Assembly (NCBI GenBank): GCA_024699855.1
Contig: JAMPIQ010000002.1
Span: 5,022,001 to 5,086,000 of the forward strand
DNA length: 64,000 nt
Direction: 5' to 3'
Source of the DNA: Aphelenchoides besseyi
Taxonomy: Eukaryota; Nematoda; Chromadorea; Rhabditida; Aphelenchoididae
Positions 12,901-26,300 of this stretch are shown here, piece after piece. Position 1 is the stretch's first letter. Each line of letters begins with the position of its first letter. The position numbers and the translations under genes are program-made. Under the pieces are notes generated by a model. The model was not told the DNA's origin. It ran no database searches and worked only from the letters and a program-made list of their open reading frames with translations.

Positions 12901-12982
12901 TCAGAATTTTAGTGTCGATTTTAAACATCGAATTGGGTACCAACCGCGGATTACAAGACCCGTTGGGGTAATGATCGTACGC
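9904..12982. other. 3 kb stretch between EF-hand gene and unc-60
   Basis: There is no recognisable gene apart from the possible exon listed at 11216-11415. A minus-strand open frame at 10832-10581 contains a hydrophobic segment, but I could not place it between good splice sites. Most of this stretch is probably unc-60 3' UTR, introns of a longer EF-hand isoform and regulatory DNA. Confidence 0.4.
11216..11415 (-). CDS. Possible isolated exon, basic Ser/Pro-rich; may be an upstream exon of the EF-hand gene
   Basis: A 200 nt open exon lies between an acceptor (cttacag, at 11416-11418) and a donor (GTATGT, at 11215). It codes for a Pro/Ser/Arg-rich peptide containing PPRTPTDGTKPSPRRSSTRS, RRSEMSGRLTAGQVSFRRL and a GGGSG stretch. 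Its end phase (0) matches an open frame running from near 9950 into the EF-hand gene's first exon, but the acceptor there (aggtatcag) is weak. It is a coding-like exon without a proven partner. Expressed-sequence data would settle it. Confidence 0.35.
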
Positions 12983-13711
12983 TTACAATCGTTGATGGGC
13001 CATCAAGTCGCTCTTGACTGAAACACACGAACCGGTCCAAAGACTCAGCTATGAATTGACTTACTTGCTTTCTCGTCAATGTCCGACAAATCTGCGGCCT
13101 GAACTTGCATCAAACTCTCCAATCCGAGTGTCGCTTTCAAAGCGCGAACCGACGACGCGTATAACATACGTCGACGAACTGGAGCCTCATCTGGACAGCT
13201 AAACAGAATTCTCATTGAAACAATGTGATTGTCTTTGCATACTATTGAACGAAAATAACTTTGTTTAATTTCGATCCTCCTTCTGCTCCTTGTCGTTGAA
13301 CTGTGACCTCAACGTCAACTGCCGCGTAACGGCATTCTTGTCCGCTGCCACAGGTCTTCTTGATTTCCTTAAGTTAACAGGTTGAATCGATGTCATGAAC
13401 TTCGAATTTACCTCAACGAATTCCGTGTACGGAGCGTTTTTGTCTCCCTTCTTCTCAACAATAATCGTCGTGTTGTCATCAGAGACTGAAAGAAAACGAA
13501 CGTTTTGAATTGGCGTGTGAATGTTAGATCTCCCAAAATAGTTAGACTTTACAACCGTTTCAGCGAACTTACTGCGGAAAATAAGATAAGTGTGCAGATG
13601 ACGACTGTACAGATCATCGAAAGCCGTCTTGCAACCGGCATCTACTTTGACTCCCGAAGCCTGAAAACAAACATCGATATTCACACTCATTAATCGCCAT
13701 CAACTGACCAT
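12983..13711 (-). CDS. unc-60: ADF/cofilin, UNC-60B type
   Basis: ADF/cofilin severs and depolymerises actin filaments; in C. elegans the B isoform is needed for body-wall muscle thin filaments. Six minus-strand exons are 13711-13709 (ATG only), 13660-13573, 13485-13412, 13367-13243, 13198-13065 and 13017-12983. They join in phase to 152 residues, exactly the UNC-60B length. The protein begins MASGVKVDAGCKTAFDDLY. It contains HTYLIF, EKKGDKNAPYTEFVEE, ECRYAAVDVEVTVQ, LNKVIFVQYCPDEAPVRRRM (actin-binding long helix), LYASSVRALKATLGLES and the tail KSDLMAHQRL. The single-codon first exon is the same design as in C. elegans. There, however, that exon is shared with an A isoform whose exons lie before the B exons; here intron 1 is only 48 nt and cannot hold them. 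Confidence 0.93.
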
Positions 13712-15333
13712 TTTCCAATCGACAAAAAGAAGTGTGACTGTTTCTGAAATCCAAATCTTTGTTTTTTTTGCTGCCTACACGGGAGTCAAAGCGAAAACAA
13801 CAGTCGATTTGAAACGTGAAAAAGAAAATCGGGCCAAACAGTTTGCGCGAGAAAACCGAGAAGCGTAAATTGAGTTTAACCGGAGCTAAACGCCTGTACT
13901 TTTATTCACTTCTCAAATACTCTGGAAGCTGACCGTCAAAGAAAATCGGACGATTGGAGAGCCGGAGGTTGAAAATGATTGTCGACTGCCAACTCGAACG
14001 AACTGCCCGGATCAACGGCCGAATGTTTGACCTGCCGACAGCCGTCCGGAAAGAAATCAGTGTGTTTGGGCCTCGAAACGAAATCCGCCGAAGTTTCGCA
14101 ATTGAAATGAACAAAACGTGTGGAAATCGCAGACAAAATCAACGAAATCACAGCAATGACGCACTTAGATCGGAAGTTTGATTCCAAATTGTGACAGAGA
14201 TATAAGAAGCAAAGTGAACACTACAATTTTAAACCTATAGAACACGTCACAGACTATGAGTCCATCCAAGCAAAAAGGTTTTTGAGTAGAAATTGTCTTA
14301 ACTAAAAGTTTATAAGAAAGTCAAGGTGGGATATGGAGTATTAGCTGTAAACAAATAATGAAATCTCATCGATTATTGAATTCAGTTAGATACAACGGCA
14401 CTGAACTCCTAGACATCGATTGGTGGCTATTCGAAATCGCCCAAACTCTAATGAGTTGGGCTGATCTCGAAAGGCGAAAACAACCGAGCCGCCTGTTTTT
14501 TCGCAGTCCATCTCGTGGCCAAAAGATCCCAACTGTTGTGCGGAAGAACGTTCGCCTCGGGGGTCCAATCGCAAACCCGAGAGCCCGTCGTGGATCTAGA
14601 GATACGCTGTTTGTGTGCGAATTCTCCACCGGATGTTAAGCGGAGTCCAGAACTCGTTAAGAAGAAACATCAGACCGTAGAGTCGCTTTTTTCAATCACT
14701 CCCACCACTACGTTGCGCTTCGAATTGATCGGTCCTCCATTCTTGCCATCCGCTTTTGATGCGCTGCATCGTCTTCAACCCGCACTTATCGACGACTAAC
14801 ATAGTTCATTTCGAATCGAATGAAATAAGCAAACTTTATAAGATCAAAACCCAAATATAACAAAGATTACATGAACAATAAAACGGTAAAGTATTTGTAA
14901 GTCTTTTTATTAGAAAGCTTCAGAAACTGACTAATTGTCGCTAAGAACAAAGGGACGACAAAAAGCGTGTTTTTCGAGTTCAGGTGTGAGTCCGAAGACG
15001 CCTGGCACTGCAATCGCCCTTCGTCAACTGATCGTTTTATGTTTTTAAGTTTTTAACAGGATACGCCAAAATCGGCGGTTTGTTTCGACTTGCGGTTTTG
15101 ATCAAAACGGCGTATAAGTTTTCATCACTCAAGTGCATTAAAAGCTCATGGTCCGAGTGACCAGCTGCTGACCTGCTCTTCGTAAGAAATCCAGTGTATC
15201 AAGAGCCTATGAATGCTACTGACAGATTCGTTTGCTGGCGGCCAGATTTCGTTCTGATCAATCCCTCCAATTTTTATGTCCGTTGAATTGAAGTGCGTCG
15301 ATTGTCAAGCCGTTTGATTAGACAACTTGTGTC
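13712..15333. promoter_or_regulatory. Divergent intergenic region between unc-60 and the titin-like gene
   Basis: The two start codons point away from each other across 1.6 kb. The region probably contains both promoters. It is not empty: a plus-strand coding-like exon ends at 14799 (listed separately), and a further open frame at 13954-14181 is coding-like but unplaced. No TATA-type or other motif stands out enough to call. Confidence 0.45.
14507..14799 (+). CDS. Possible terminal exon of an unidentified plus-strand gene
   Basis: The exon follows a strong acceptor (gttttttcgcag, ending at 14506). It is open for about 97 codons to TAA at 14797-14799, with AATAAA at 14877-14882. The peptide includes REPVVDLEIRCLCAN, SPELVKKKHQTVESLF and PFLPSAFDALHRLQPALIDD. 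I recognise no family. An upstream frame from 14358, containing LLDIDWWLFEIAQTLMSWAD, may supply the previous exon through a weak GTTGGG donor that would keep phase. It sits inside the unc-60/titin-like divergent region, so it is either a small independent gene or a chance open frame. Confidence 0.35.
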
Positions 15334-17398
15334 ATGTCAACGAAGGAGGTTTCGGCGCGGATTTTGAGTTTGAGTCCTCAACCATCACACATCAGTGACC
15401 GTCGATCTCCGTATTTCCGCACCCACACGCCGCTTTCAACATACGAATCAAGTTTGTTCATTTGTTTCGTGATAGTGTAAACTTAAGCTTTAGGTCATGA
15501 AACAGTTCTCCATCACGATTGTAATTCTCCAACTATCGCTGAAACTCACTTCATCTCCAACGAGGGCGTCCTAGACGAGAGTTTTTGCGAAGAACATTGT
15601 TCTTCGGAGGTTGAAAACTTTGTTACACTTTCACCACCAAAGTTTCTTCAGGTTATTTTCCGTTTGAATCACACACAAAAAGGTGATTTCAGTCAATCGA
15701 ACAGTCGAAAGATCTTACGAATGAGCGATTTATTCTTAATGTAAAAGTTTGTAGCGAGCCTCCTGCAACCTTTGAATGGAGTTTCAACGATGAACTGGTG
15801 CAAGGAGATCTTGCTTGTTTCAGTATTAAGAACCGCGTCAACGAATCGACCTTGATCGTTTATTTTCCACAAGAAGGTCTGTATTCAGTTTCGGCACAAA
15901 ATCCGGTTGGCATATCTCGGGCGAGTTACCATCTAAAGACTGGCAACTGTAAGTTAGTTCGAATGGCATTTAATCTCATTGTTTAGCTATTGAAAAAGCC
16001 ACAAAAACAACTAGAAGCGAGAACATGCAGTTGAATGAATTTGGTGAAGTTTTTGGTAAGTTGATTTTATTGTCGTTGTGTCTGATATCTATTTAGATGA
16101 AAGAGCGGTCAATGATCCATTACAACGGATTAGCAGCCCAACAAGCTCAGTTTTATCTTCATCGTCTTCTAAAATGATTCGTCGCGGCTCAACGTCTTCG
16201 CATCTTCTCCCAATGAAACCAATCTTCTTGCAAGTACCGTCATTAACGCAGACACTGAGTTTGGGGCCCAATCAACCGCTTGTCGCCAACGTCAATTTGA
16301 AGGCCGTTCCAGTCGCTCAAATCCATTGGTTTTGGAACAATTTTCAATTAAAGTCTTCGGATTTGATTTCCATCACATTTCCAGCTCCCAACTCTTCTAC
16401 GCTAACCCATCGAGAACCTCCAAGTGGAGTTTACAAAGTACTGGCCACGAATATGCACGGCTCAGCGACCTATTCGATGCGTGTAACTTCCAGCGGAGTC
16501 GATGTCGGCACTCGATTTATGAAACGTGGCTCCGAATCGTCTGAAAACGAAAAGACTGAATTGATAAGCGAAAGACGACGAGGATCAAAAGGAATACGCG
16601 ACGATTTTCCAAGAGCTCCGACTATTCTTAACAACTTCAAGCCCATCAACCATGTTCGAAACGGTGATCCGATTGTGTTCGAAGTTCGAGTTGATGCGGA
16701 GCCTGAAGCAAATTTTCTTTGGCTTCAAAACAATTTCGAATTGAAAAACGGACAAACTAACGTCAAAATCGATGCAATAGAACGGAATGCTTCACGGCTC
16801 ACACTCGCAAAACCAGTTGATGGAAAGATTGACCTGATGGCTTTTAACTCAATCGGTCGCAGTTCGCAATCGACTAGACTCGTAATCAACTATTCGGCCG
16901 ATGATCGACAAATCAAAACCGCAACACGATCAGCAGTTGCGTTTTCACGTCTTTTACCCGCAGAACTCAAAATCGATTCAAGTTCGATTGATGTTGAGGT
17001 TCGAGCAAATCAACCAGGTAAATTCAACTGGTTTGCAAATGATCAATTGATAAACAATGGGGTGGTTAACGAGTCGAAGAACGATGTTCATCGGTCGACA
17101 TTAAACTTTAATGACAAGTTAACAGAAGGGTCAACGTACTCAGTTGAATTCGTCAATCCATCAGGAACTATCAGATCGCAATGTACGATTCCATTAGAAC
17201 AAACAACAAAAATTCCACCTACAGGTAATCGATTATCAAGATTCTTGACTTTCTGTTTAGTTCCTCAGAAACGCTACAAAATTCGTGATGGACTTGTTAC
17301 TCCAATCGACCAGCCAAAACAACATCATATCGCCGTTTTGAAAGTCGATAGACGTGCTGAGGATTTCAATGAAACTGCAAATCTGCAAAAAGAAGAAG
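15334..17398 (+). other. Titin-like N-terminal exons with divergent Ig-like domains
   Basis: Exons are 15334-15451, 15494-15651, 15693-15948, 15987-16055 and 16097-17398. The protein starts MSTKEVSARILSLSP. The first Ig begins SPPKFLQSIEQS, with FEWSFNDELV and LYSVSAQNPVG. Three weaker Ig-like units follow in the fifth exon (around IHWFWNNFQL, NFLWLQNNFEL and FNWFANDQLI). Each keeps the core tryptophan but lacks some of the usual cysteines. Confidence 0.75.
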
Positions 17399-20300
17399 GT
17401 AACTTCTGATAGTTATACCTGAAAGATATCAATTTCTAGAAAAATATGCGCTTTTGATAAAAGTCGCCGACGCGTTGGCAGAAAAACTCGTGGTCAACAT
17501 CTTTGTCGACGCAGTTCAAGAAGCAGCTCATCGTTTGAGTTTGCTTGTGCCATCAAGCGAAGAGGAATCAGAAGAAGAAGAAGACTCGGTTTCTGTTATT
17601 GATATGAGTCAACGAGAAGTGTTACAAAATGAAGTCACGTTTGTTGAAGTGAAGATCGACGCCAAGGAATCGCGACAAGACATGGAGGTCGTGATTGCAG
17701 AAGATGTTTTCGAAGAAATTAGTTTCACAATTAGCCAAGATATTGAAATCAATGCAGTACTCTGTTTAACATCCAAAACTGCAGAGCTAAGAGCAGCGGT
17801 TGTGGAAGTGAAAAGCGAAACAAAACGACAACCACCGCCTGTACCGCCGCGAAGAAACTCGAAAACTGGACAAATCAGAATGGTTTCTACAAATGAACAT
17901 CCTGAATCGGACAACAGCCAAATTGAATTGATCGAAAACAAAACGATTATTGAACATTCGCTTGATAAAATCGAAGCATCAGAAGTGAAAACTGATGTCA
18001 ACCTGCGAAGACAAGAAGACTCGTTTGTGGATTTGTCCAAGTTATCCCAAGATATTTCAATTATCGAGGGCCAACAAAAAGATGAAGAAAGTTTGAAGGA
18101 AACATCTCAAATTAAACAACCGCTTGAATTGATCAACTATGAACTCGAACACAGTGACGCTTCAGAATCCGCTCAATCAACGTCTGTTGGTATCAGTCTC
18201 GCACAAAATGAGTTTTCATTTACGCGGGATGTACTCTCGAATAACTCAACTTCTGAGCTAATTGATTCCGGAATCTGCGTCCGTTCAACTGATTCTGTTC
18301 CTTCAGCCGCACAACCAACAAACAAAAATGCCATTCAAGCAGCCACGATTATCGGTACAAGCTTAGTTGACGCTTTGTTGGGAAAAGCTGAGCACAAATC
18401 ATCGCAAGAGGAAACGTATGTTGTGGGCAATTTATAGTGATTCGTTACTTCAAATTTGCAGTCAGATGTCAAATTTGTCTCAAAGCGTTTGGGCTGAAGT
18501 TTTGTCACAAGTTGAAGGTGAGTTGAATTTTCCTTTCATTGAATTATCGCGTTAATTGGGTCATAACGAGAGGGTTTTGAGGACCGCATGAATGGGCCGA
18601 AATCTTGTCAAAGTGGTCAACGGGCTCAACAGGTGATTTCGCTCTTCGTTGCTATTGGCTCATGAGACGAAGTGATTTTTTGAAAATCGTTCTCGTTTTT
18701 TTGCCAATTGTTTGTTTCTTAAAGAACAAAAAAGACCAAGAGCTTCCTTCTTTTAGTAAACGACACTTTTGCTGCTGATTGCACGTCCCGATCAATTAGA
18801 CAAAGTTAACGAGTTTCCTGCGCAATTTGATTTTCTACCACGTGCTAATTTCGTTTTATTGTTTAGGCAAAGAAGCCCGGAGACCAAGTTTGTTTGCTGA
18901 TTCTTCAGATGCTTTTGCATCTTCAACTCTAGAGAACAAATGCGATACTCAACCGAAAACAACTGAGTCTCCAACTCATTTGGCACTGACTGGACAGTCA
19001 AGATCAACCGGCAGCACAGCGCGTTTCCGTCATCGTGCAATGGACGGTCTGAAACGTCTCTACGAGAAGAACATTGGAGGGAAGTTGAAGCGAATTCAAG
19101 AAAGAGGTCGAAATTTTTCACGATCTGCTCATCGATCACATTCTTCTCAGCCACCGCCGTTGAATTCGAATCCGGACAGCAACGTTTTTCAATATTCAAC
19201 TGGAAATACCGATTATACAAGCACACGTTTCTATGACGCTGAATTCGTTCCAAATCGCAATGGTCATTTTCTTCACAACACATCTTCTGAACCCGCCGAG
19301 TACTTCTATCAGACAACGCCTCTTCAGTCGAATGTTGCATCAACAGAAACCATACGGCGCTTTGAAATTCCAGAAAATCCGCCGAGTCCTGTGCGACGAT
19401 ACGTTGATGCACTTTTCAATCTCAATGATCTAATGGATTGGCGTGCAATAGATGAAGGAATACGCGAACGAAGAGCTGCTGCTATCCAAGAAGCTCTACC
19501 CGACTTGGTTGAGCGAGAACAACGACGAATTTGGCACGAGAGTCAACAGAAACAACAACCGCTTTTATTTCCATCGAACGAACTATCCGTTGATATTGAA
19601 CTAGAAGACGAAATGAGTAGAATCAATCTTCGGACACCGCAAATTGAAGATCAAAACAAACTTCTCAAAAGAATCGAATCGCCTCGACCCGGCAGACTAC
19701 ACGGTCGAGTTTTTCCACTTGATGGCAAAAACAGTCCTGCACCTTATTTGTTACGCACGAACAGCACTTGTAGAGCATCACGCATAACAGACATCACTCA
19801 GGAGTGGTCTTTGGTTAGTTCTTGTGTCTATTGATAAACTGCATTGATTTCAGTTAAAAGAACCTCAACATGGTCGAATCGAAGCGTATTTTTATCCATT
19901 CGAACGTGTTCGAACAAACTGTCAACTACAAGAACCACAAAAATCCAAGATATCACAATTGAAGTCAACAAAAAACTCTCATCTACACGATGATCGTTCA
20001 GTGATTGATCGAGAAACGCAAACCACACCGAGCATTCCATTGTTTGTTATACAACATACCACCTACTTGGATGGTCGTTTGTTTTCCGTTGATCAACAGC
20101 AACAGCGTGTGTATCAAATAGATGAAAAAATTGGAATGAGCAATTTGACACTACAAGATCGACAGTTCAGTACTTTACCCACAAACATAAGCCAACGACG
20201 AGACAACATTCAAGCCGATCTGGTTAATCGAACAATTCGCGAAATTGAAAACGAAGCGGGAGTCGTACGACAACATTTTCGCAAAACAGTTAGCGAAGAT

Positions 20301-23300
20301 GCTTTACGAATCGAGAAAACGATTTTCGAAGTTTCGGAAGCCTTAGCAAAACAAGGACCGTGTTCGCGTGCACAAGCTTTGGCAAGTGAAGAGTTACTGA
20401 GGACGAGAATTGCCGAAGCTATTTTGAACATGAATCCAACCGAAGAATTATTTCGAACTCCAACTATACAACTGAAGAACGATAAACTGACAAATGTGCA
20501 ACAACCGACAATACAACCGCAGCCAACTTCTGAAGATGCATTGGAGAAAGTTGATCTTCTTCGGCAACCAATCAATACGCTGAAATCAAAACTTCAACAA
20601 CTTCACGACCGACTAATCAATGACGAAGAACGAGAAATCAGAGAGGAACTGAAACAAATTAACAGTATGCGTTCTGATGGAAGCGATAAACAGGAACTGG
20701 TTGAACGTGAAGACGAGGTCAAACGTCGATCCGACAATATTCTACGAATGACTCCAATTGTTTTGGCGGCACGCAACAAGTTGGCCAGTTTGGATCAGGC
20801 CGTTGATCGCAAAGCTGTTGCAATGAATTCGACGAGCGTTTCATCACGACAAAGAGTTCGCAATCGAACAGCAACTCCACCGCCCTTTGACAACACACGT
20901 TCGATTCATCGTCTTCTTTCGAACATTGGCGATGAAATTGCGGAGATGCACGACTTGTGTCGTACGAATCGTCAGATTGATTCCGTTAATTTGGTTGTTG
21001 GAGTTCTGAATCGCGTCTGCTCATCGATTGACGGAATCCTGAACGCTTTCAAAAACGAGGAAGCCGATGAACTGTCCGAAGTTTCGACGAGTCTATCAGC
21101 CAGTGCACAGTCGGGAGCGGTCGAGACTGTCGCCGTGAATTTACAGCGTCGTGAACAGGCCGAAGAAACAAACACCCTTTTAATGTTTTGGAATGGAGCA
21201 GATGAAGCGCCGACCTTATCAACACAACTTGATGCCCGAGTTCAAGCACCACCTCAAGCATCGATTACGAAAGCAACAGTTCGAGTCTATGAATTTGCTC
21301 ACGTTGCACTTCGATTGCGATCAATTCAGAAAGAAAAAGCCAAAATCAATCAGCCCGCAACAGAAGTGCCACAAATCCAGCTCGTAGCTCCGCCCTTGGC
21401 TGCACGACATTCTGAAGTGCGAACTGAAGTGGCTGTTCAGCTTCGGCATAAACCGGAACATCGAAAAGCTGAAGCGTTGATGGGAAATGATTTCCACCCG
21501 AAACTAAAATCAGCGCACGTTAAAACAAACGCTGAGATCACGCCGAAGAAAAAAGCGAAAGAAGCTGAAGCAGCGGTAGTAAGGAGAAAGAACGCTGAAC
21601 CGCTACAGTCTGCAATCAACCCTGCTGCACAACAACCAACCGTGGAAACGTCGATGCTGCGAAGTTTGGACGATGAAGTGTCAGAAGCGAATGATATTCC
21701 AATCCTATTTGCAAGAAGAAATTCGGTTACAACTCCGAGTACGTTGCGTGAAACCGCAATTCTAAGCAGCGATGATGAGGAGCTTTTAAATCTGCAAGTG
21801 ATGAATGTGAGGAACAGTTGTGTGGAAACTTTTAAACTGAAGAAACATCGTCGAAACTACAAGGTTTATAGTAATGAACTAATGAAGTGAACTCAATGTT
21901 TAGGTCAACGCATTCGTTTATCCGGCTGTTTGGGGTCGAATTGCTGCGAGAGTTTCTGAAAACGATTGGCAAGTGGATGTTGACGTTGAATCGGATTCAT
22001 GGCGTGATTCGGTTGTCGTTCTTACTTCTGAATCATGGACAACAACCGAAGCGTTTATTACCGGAAAGTTTGATCCAGCAGACACTTCCATCGAACGAGA
22101 CTGGACAATTCAAGATGCTATGGAAATCTCAACCACAAACTCTCGTTTATCGATTTCCATTAATGCACGATCAATGAACGATAATGTGGCTGCATTATTG
22201 GAAGAAGTCCTTTGGAGTGAGGTTTCTTTGACTATACCCCAAGAACTTCAACTCGATCGGTTCTCCGAAGCGCAGAGAAACAGCGGAAGTTTCAACCTTT
22301 TCAATGTGACTGTGTCCGAGAATCACGATGAAGCAAAGTCCGCAAAATCGCAATGTTCCTCACATCGCAGTTCACAGAAATCTTTAGCCATTTCCGAACA
22401 GTTTAGTCAGCAGAGCGTCGACGTCCCAACTTACATAATCAAACAGGGAAGCACAGCCTCAATCACATGCGAACTGAACTCATTTGTTCCACGACACGCA
22501 AAGATTGAATGGTGGAGAGGTGAGTAAAAGTTCCCAGTTACTAATATTACGTTTATTGAAACCTTTACATTGATTTTGTAGGCAGACAGCATGTCGCTCA
22601 AATAGGATCAAAATACTCACGAGTAAAAGTGAATCCATTTCAATTTCTAACGAGAAATTTAGGTCCGAGAAGAGTATTTGGAAGTTCTTGTTATTAACAA
22701 CGTGCAGCCAATTGACAGCGAACTCTATAGCATTACGGTGGATCGCGAGGTAAATGTTCTCGATGTAATTGTTACCTCAAATCTTAGATCTATCCTGTTG
22801 CCTACTTGATCGTCGAAGATAATTCCCCGATGAAAGAAACCCAACATTTTAGTTCACCAACACAAACCGTTTTTGTAATGGAAAATCAAACGGCAATTTT
22901 GTCGTGTCAGTTGGTCAGTTCGATTGCTCCGACTTGGTTCTACAATGACGAGCCTTTGGAATTTGACGGTCGATTCAAATTTCAACGCGAAGAAAACGGG
23001 TGGAATCGTGTGATCATTGAGAACGTGAAGATGGAAGATGCTGGAACGTGAGTTGAATCTGAACGATCCCTATAACAACGGAGTTTAGATACTACGCAAT
23101 TGCCGATGATGCAATGGCCAGTATCTCACTTGTAGTTGAAGGTAAAATGAGAAAGTATTGTTGAAACAAGTTGTTTGTTTTAGAGTTCATTTCCGAAAAA
23201 GAGGTTCAAGTGTCGAATGCAGAGACAGAGGATGAAGATCTGGCTGATTATCTGGTTATAGTTTGCGATTGACAAAAGTTAAGCTTTGGGTTTAGGTGCC

Positions 23301-26300
23301 GCCGGGATCCACAGCAACAATCGCTTGTGAACTGGAAAGTGCAAACTTTCTGGAGGAACTCGTTTGGCAGAAGAACGCAAAACCAATTCGTCTAAGCGGA
23401 CAAAACAAATTCGAACACGTAGTAAACGGGGCTCGACACTACTTGGTTATTCATCAAGCACAAGTGGAAGACAGCGGAGTTTACAGGTGCCTAGTAAAAG
23501 AATTCAATTGATTGGTAGTTTCTTGCAGTGTGGTTATCAACGGTCTTGTTTTCAAAGTGGCTCAAATTACGATCGCTGAAGGTCTCTCACTATCCGGCAG
23601 TCGTATTAAGCAAATTTCCACATCTTCAGTTTGCATTTAAGTCTAATGGAGCTTTTTGTACAATTCCTCTTAAATTTACTGTTGAAAATAAATATCGTTT
23701 TTGCTTTCTGTTGATCGATTTCATGTGCAATCAAGCAAACGTTTTGACATCAGAATGTTTACACCACAAGCGTGGAGTCTGAGTCCGGAGGTTCGAACGT
23801 CTCCATGTCTTGTTGTTCACGTCTCTATCTCCCAACGAATATCCCGCGCTTTCATCAGCTGAAGCCCGCACAACGTCTCAATGGTTCGTGCAAAACAAAC
23901 AAGCGATATCACGCGTCCACGGATTCAAGTGTTGTTGGCCGCCTACCGCCCGTTCAAGTACGTAAAAGTTTTCGTTCCATTTGCTTATTGCTATTCGAAA
24001 AAGTTGTGCAAAATTTGCCTATTGACTTTCGACTTTAATCGCTGTATTACGACAATCTAATTGCTCGTTACGTGGAGCCTATTCCCAAGCTTTCCATTGT
24101 CATGAATTCCACGGGTCGAATGCTAAAACAACAGAAGAACGAGCGACGAGGTCGCAGTCTTCCCGCCTTGATTTTCAAGCAAACTTTCCGTGTGTTGTGT
24201 GAAATTTCCGAACTAACGGTTTTCGTGTTTCTACTAACAATTCGAGAAAAATTTTAAAACAAGATGAAAGATGTGACATTTCGAAGGTTCCTTTAAAAAG
24301 TTCAACAAGTTAATCGTTTAATTTCAGATGATCAGCTCGAAGAATCTGCCAAGGAACAAAGAAAACAGTCTATGGAAATGGTGGGTTACAACCGTTTGAA
24401 TTACCATTCGATCTTGTTTATATTGTTGCATTTGTTTTTGCGCAAACTCTTGCAAGCTCTTCTTCATAGCGTTCAATCCATAGAACATTGTTTCTTGGGT
24501 TCATATACAATTTTCGAGGTTTAAGAACCTGTTTAAATGCGTATAGATTTGTCTTAATCTCGTTGGATTCTTACGTTCAAGTTCATGCTCATAACGCTTA
24601 ATGTTTGTAGGATTCCGTAGATCATTCGACTTTTTTGGATGCAGAGCGAAATCAAGAATTCGAAGAGATGGATGAGAATGTTAATTATCCGGTGGAATCG
24701 TTCACCGAATCTGATCTTCAGTTAATGAAACGTTACGAGTTCGCGACGGCCGTCGGACATGGTGGAGGTCCGTGGCAGCAAACCGACACGTACATCTCAC
24801 TTACTAACGAGTTCACGAGCAATGACGAATGGAAACCACAAGCTCACAATGAGGACAACGAGATTCCGAAGAAACGAAAAAAGAAAACGAAGAAATCGGA
24901 AATCACTTTGGAAGATGGAGTTGAAGAAGTGGAAGCGGTGTTGAAAAGTGACATTGAACTCGTAAACGAAATCTTGAAACGACGATTAAACGAGCTAGAA
25001 AGCGAATACGAGGATGTTTGTTTGGACGTTGTGATTCACAAAGAAGAAGACGAATTCGTGGAGAAGATCTTTGGTGGTAGACTCTTGCAACTGAGTTTTT
25101 CCGACTACGGTCGAATTCAAAGCAATTACGATGCTAGACAACAATTGAAAGCAACAAAACAGAAACCACAAGCCAAAATCTCCCCACGACTGAGAAGTTC
25201 ACTTCCAACTGATATCGAAGAAGTGGAATGCAGTTCAGTTTGCGAACCGTCGACATCAACGGCCGAGAGTTTAACAACAAATCAAACCAAAAAAAGCCGA
25301 ATGCTCTACCAAGAACCACATCGTGTCCATGGGAATGAAGAAGTGGAGTTCGAAGAATACGAAAGCGGAACACCTGTTGGTCAAGCACTTGCTGGGATGT
25401 CATTCAAATTAGAATACGGAAGTTCAATGGACGATAGCACACAAGACGCTCTAAACGACGGGCTTGCGAAATCAATCGGCAAACGTTCACACTATGAATC
25501 TGAGGAGCGAAAATCGCCTACAAAAAAAATGAAGAAAATCGCTTTGACCGAAAGTATTCCTTCAACTTCCAACTTGACAAAATCAACTTCTGATGTCGAT
25601 TCTAGACGTCAACTCAAACATGAAGATGCTCATGAAGTGCCTTCATTATCGCAAGTCATTAACGTCAATTCACAGACAAAAGAAGATGGAAAAAAGAAGG
25701 CGAAACTTCAAGGGATGAACACCGACAAATCAAAAATGAACATTGATTCGTCAGATGATGTTAACAATCAACCTTTGCATCAGACTTCAAAATCTCAACA
25801 TCGTGATGTAAAATCGTCTAAAAAGAAACAAGCGGAGGAAGTACAAGAAAGCCCGTTAGACTCTTCAGCGACAACAACAGACCGTTTACTAAACGACCAA
25901 CTAGACCAAAAGTCGAACGAATCTTCTGTTTTAGTAAACGAGATGACTATTGATAAGCAGCGGGATAATGAGCTCGATGAAAATACTGTAGCAACTAAGA
26001 AGACCACTATTTCTAGCCATAAACATGAAGAACTATTTGTTGTTGACGGTAAGCTGCAATCGCAACGCTTAAAGGTTGTTGAAGATGAAAGTTTGATGTT
26101 ATTGAAGAAAAACGACAGTAAAGATCTCAAACCGACTTCGCTAAAAATAAAAACAAAGAGCGTAGAGAAGAAAGTAGAGGCAGCTATTAAACCATCTTCT
26201 GTGATGTCATCTATTAATATTTCAACGGATAACGATCCACTTTTGGATGTAACTGCCGACTCAGTGGGTGCCGGCCAAAAGTCCGATCATTTCGATTTGA

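Noticed and set aside
24635..24637. TTG as the start of the 3,029-residue frame
   Set aside because: The frame is an internal exon beginning at 24611 after a normal acceptor. No separate start is needed.
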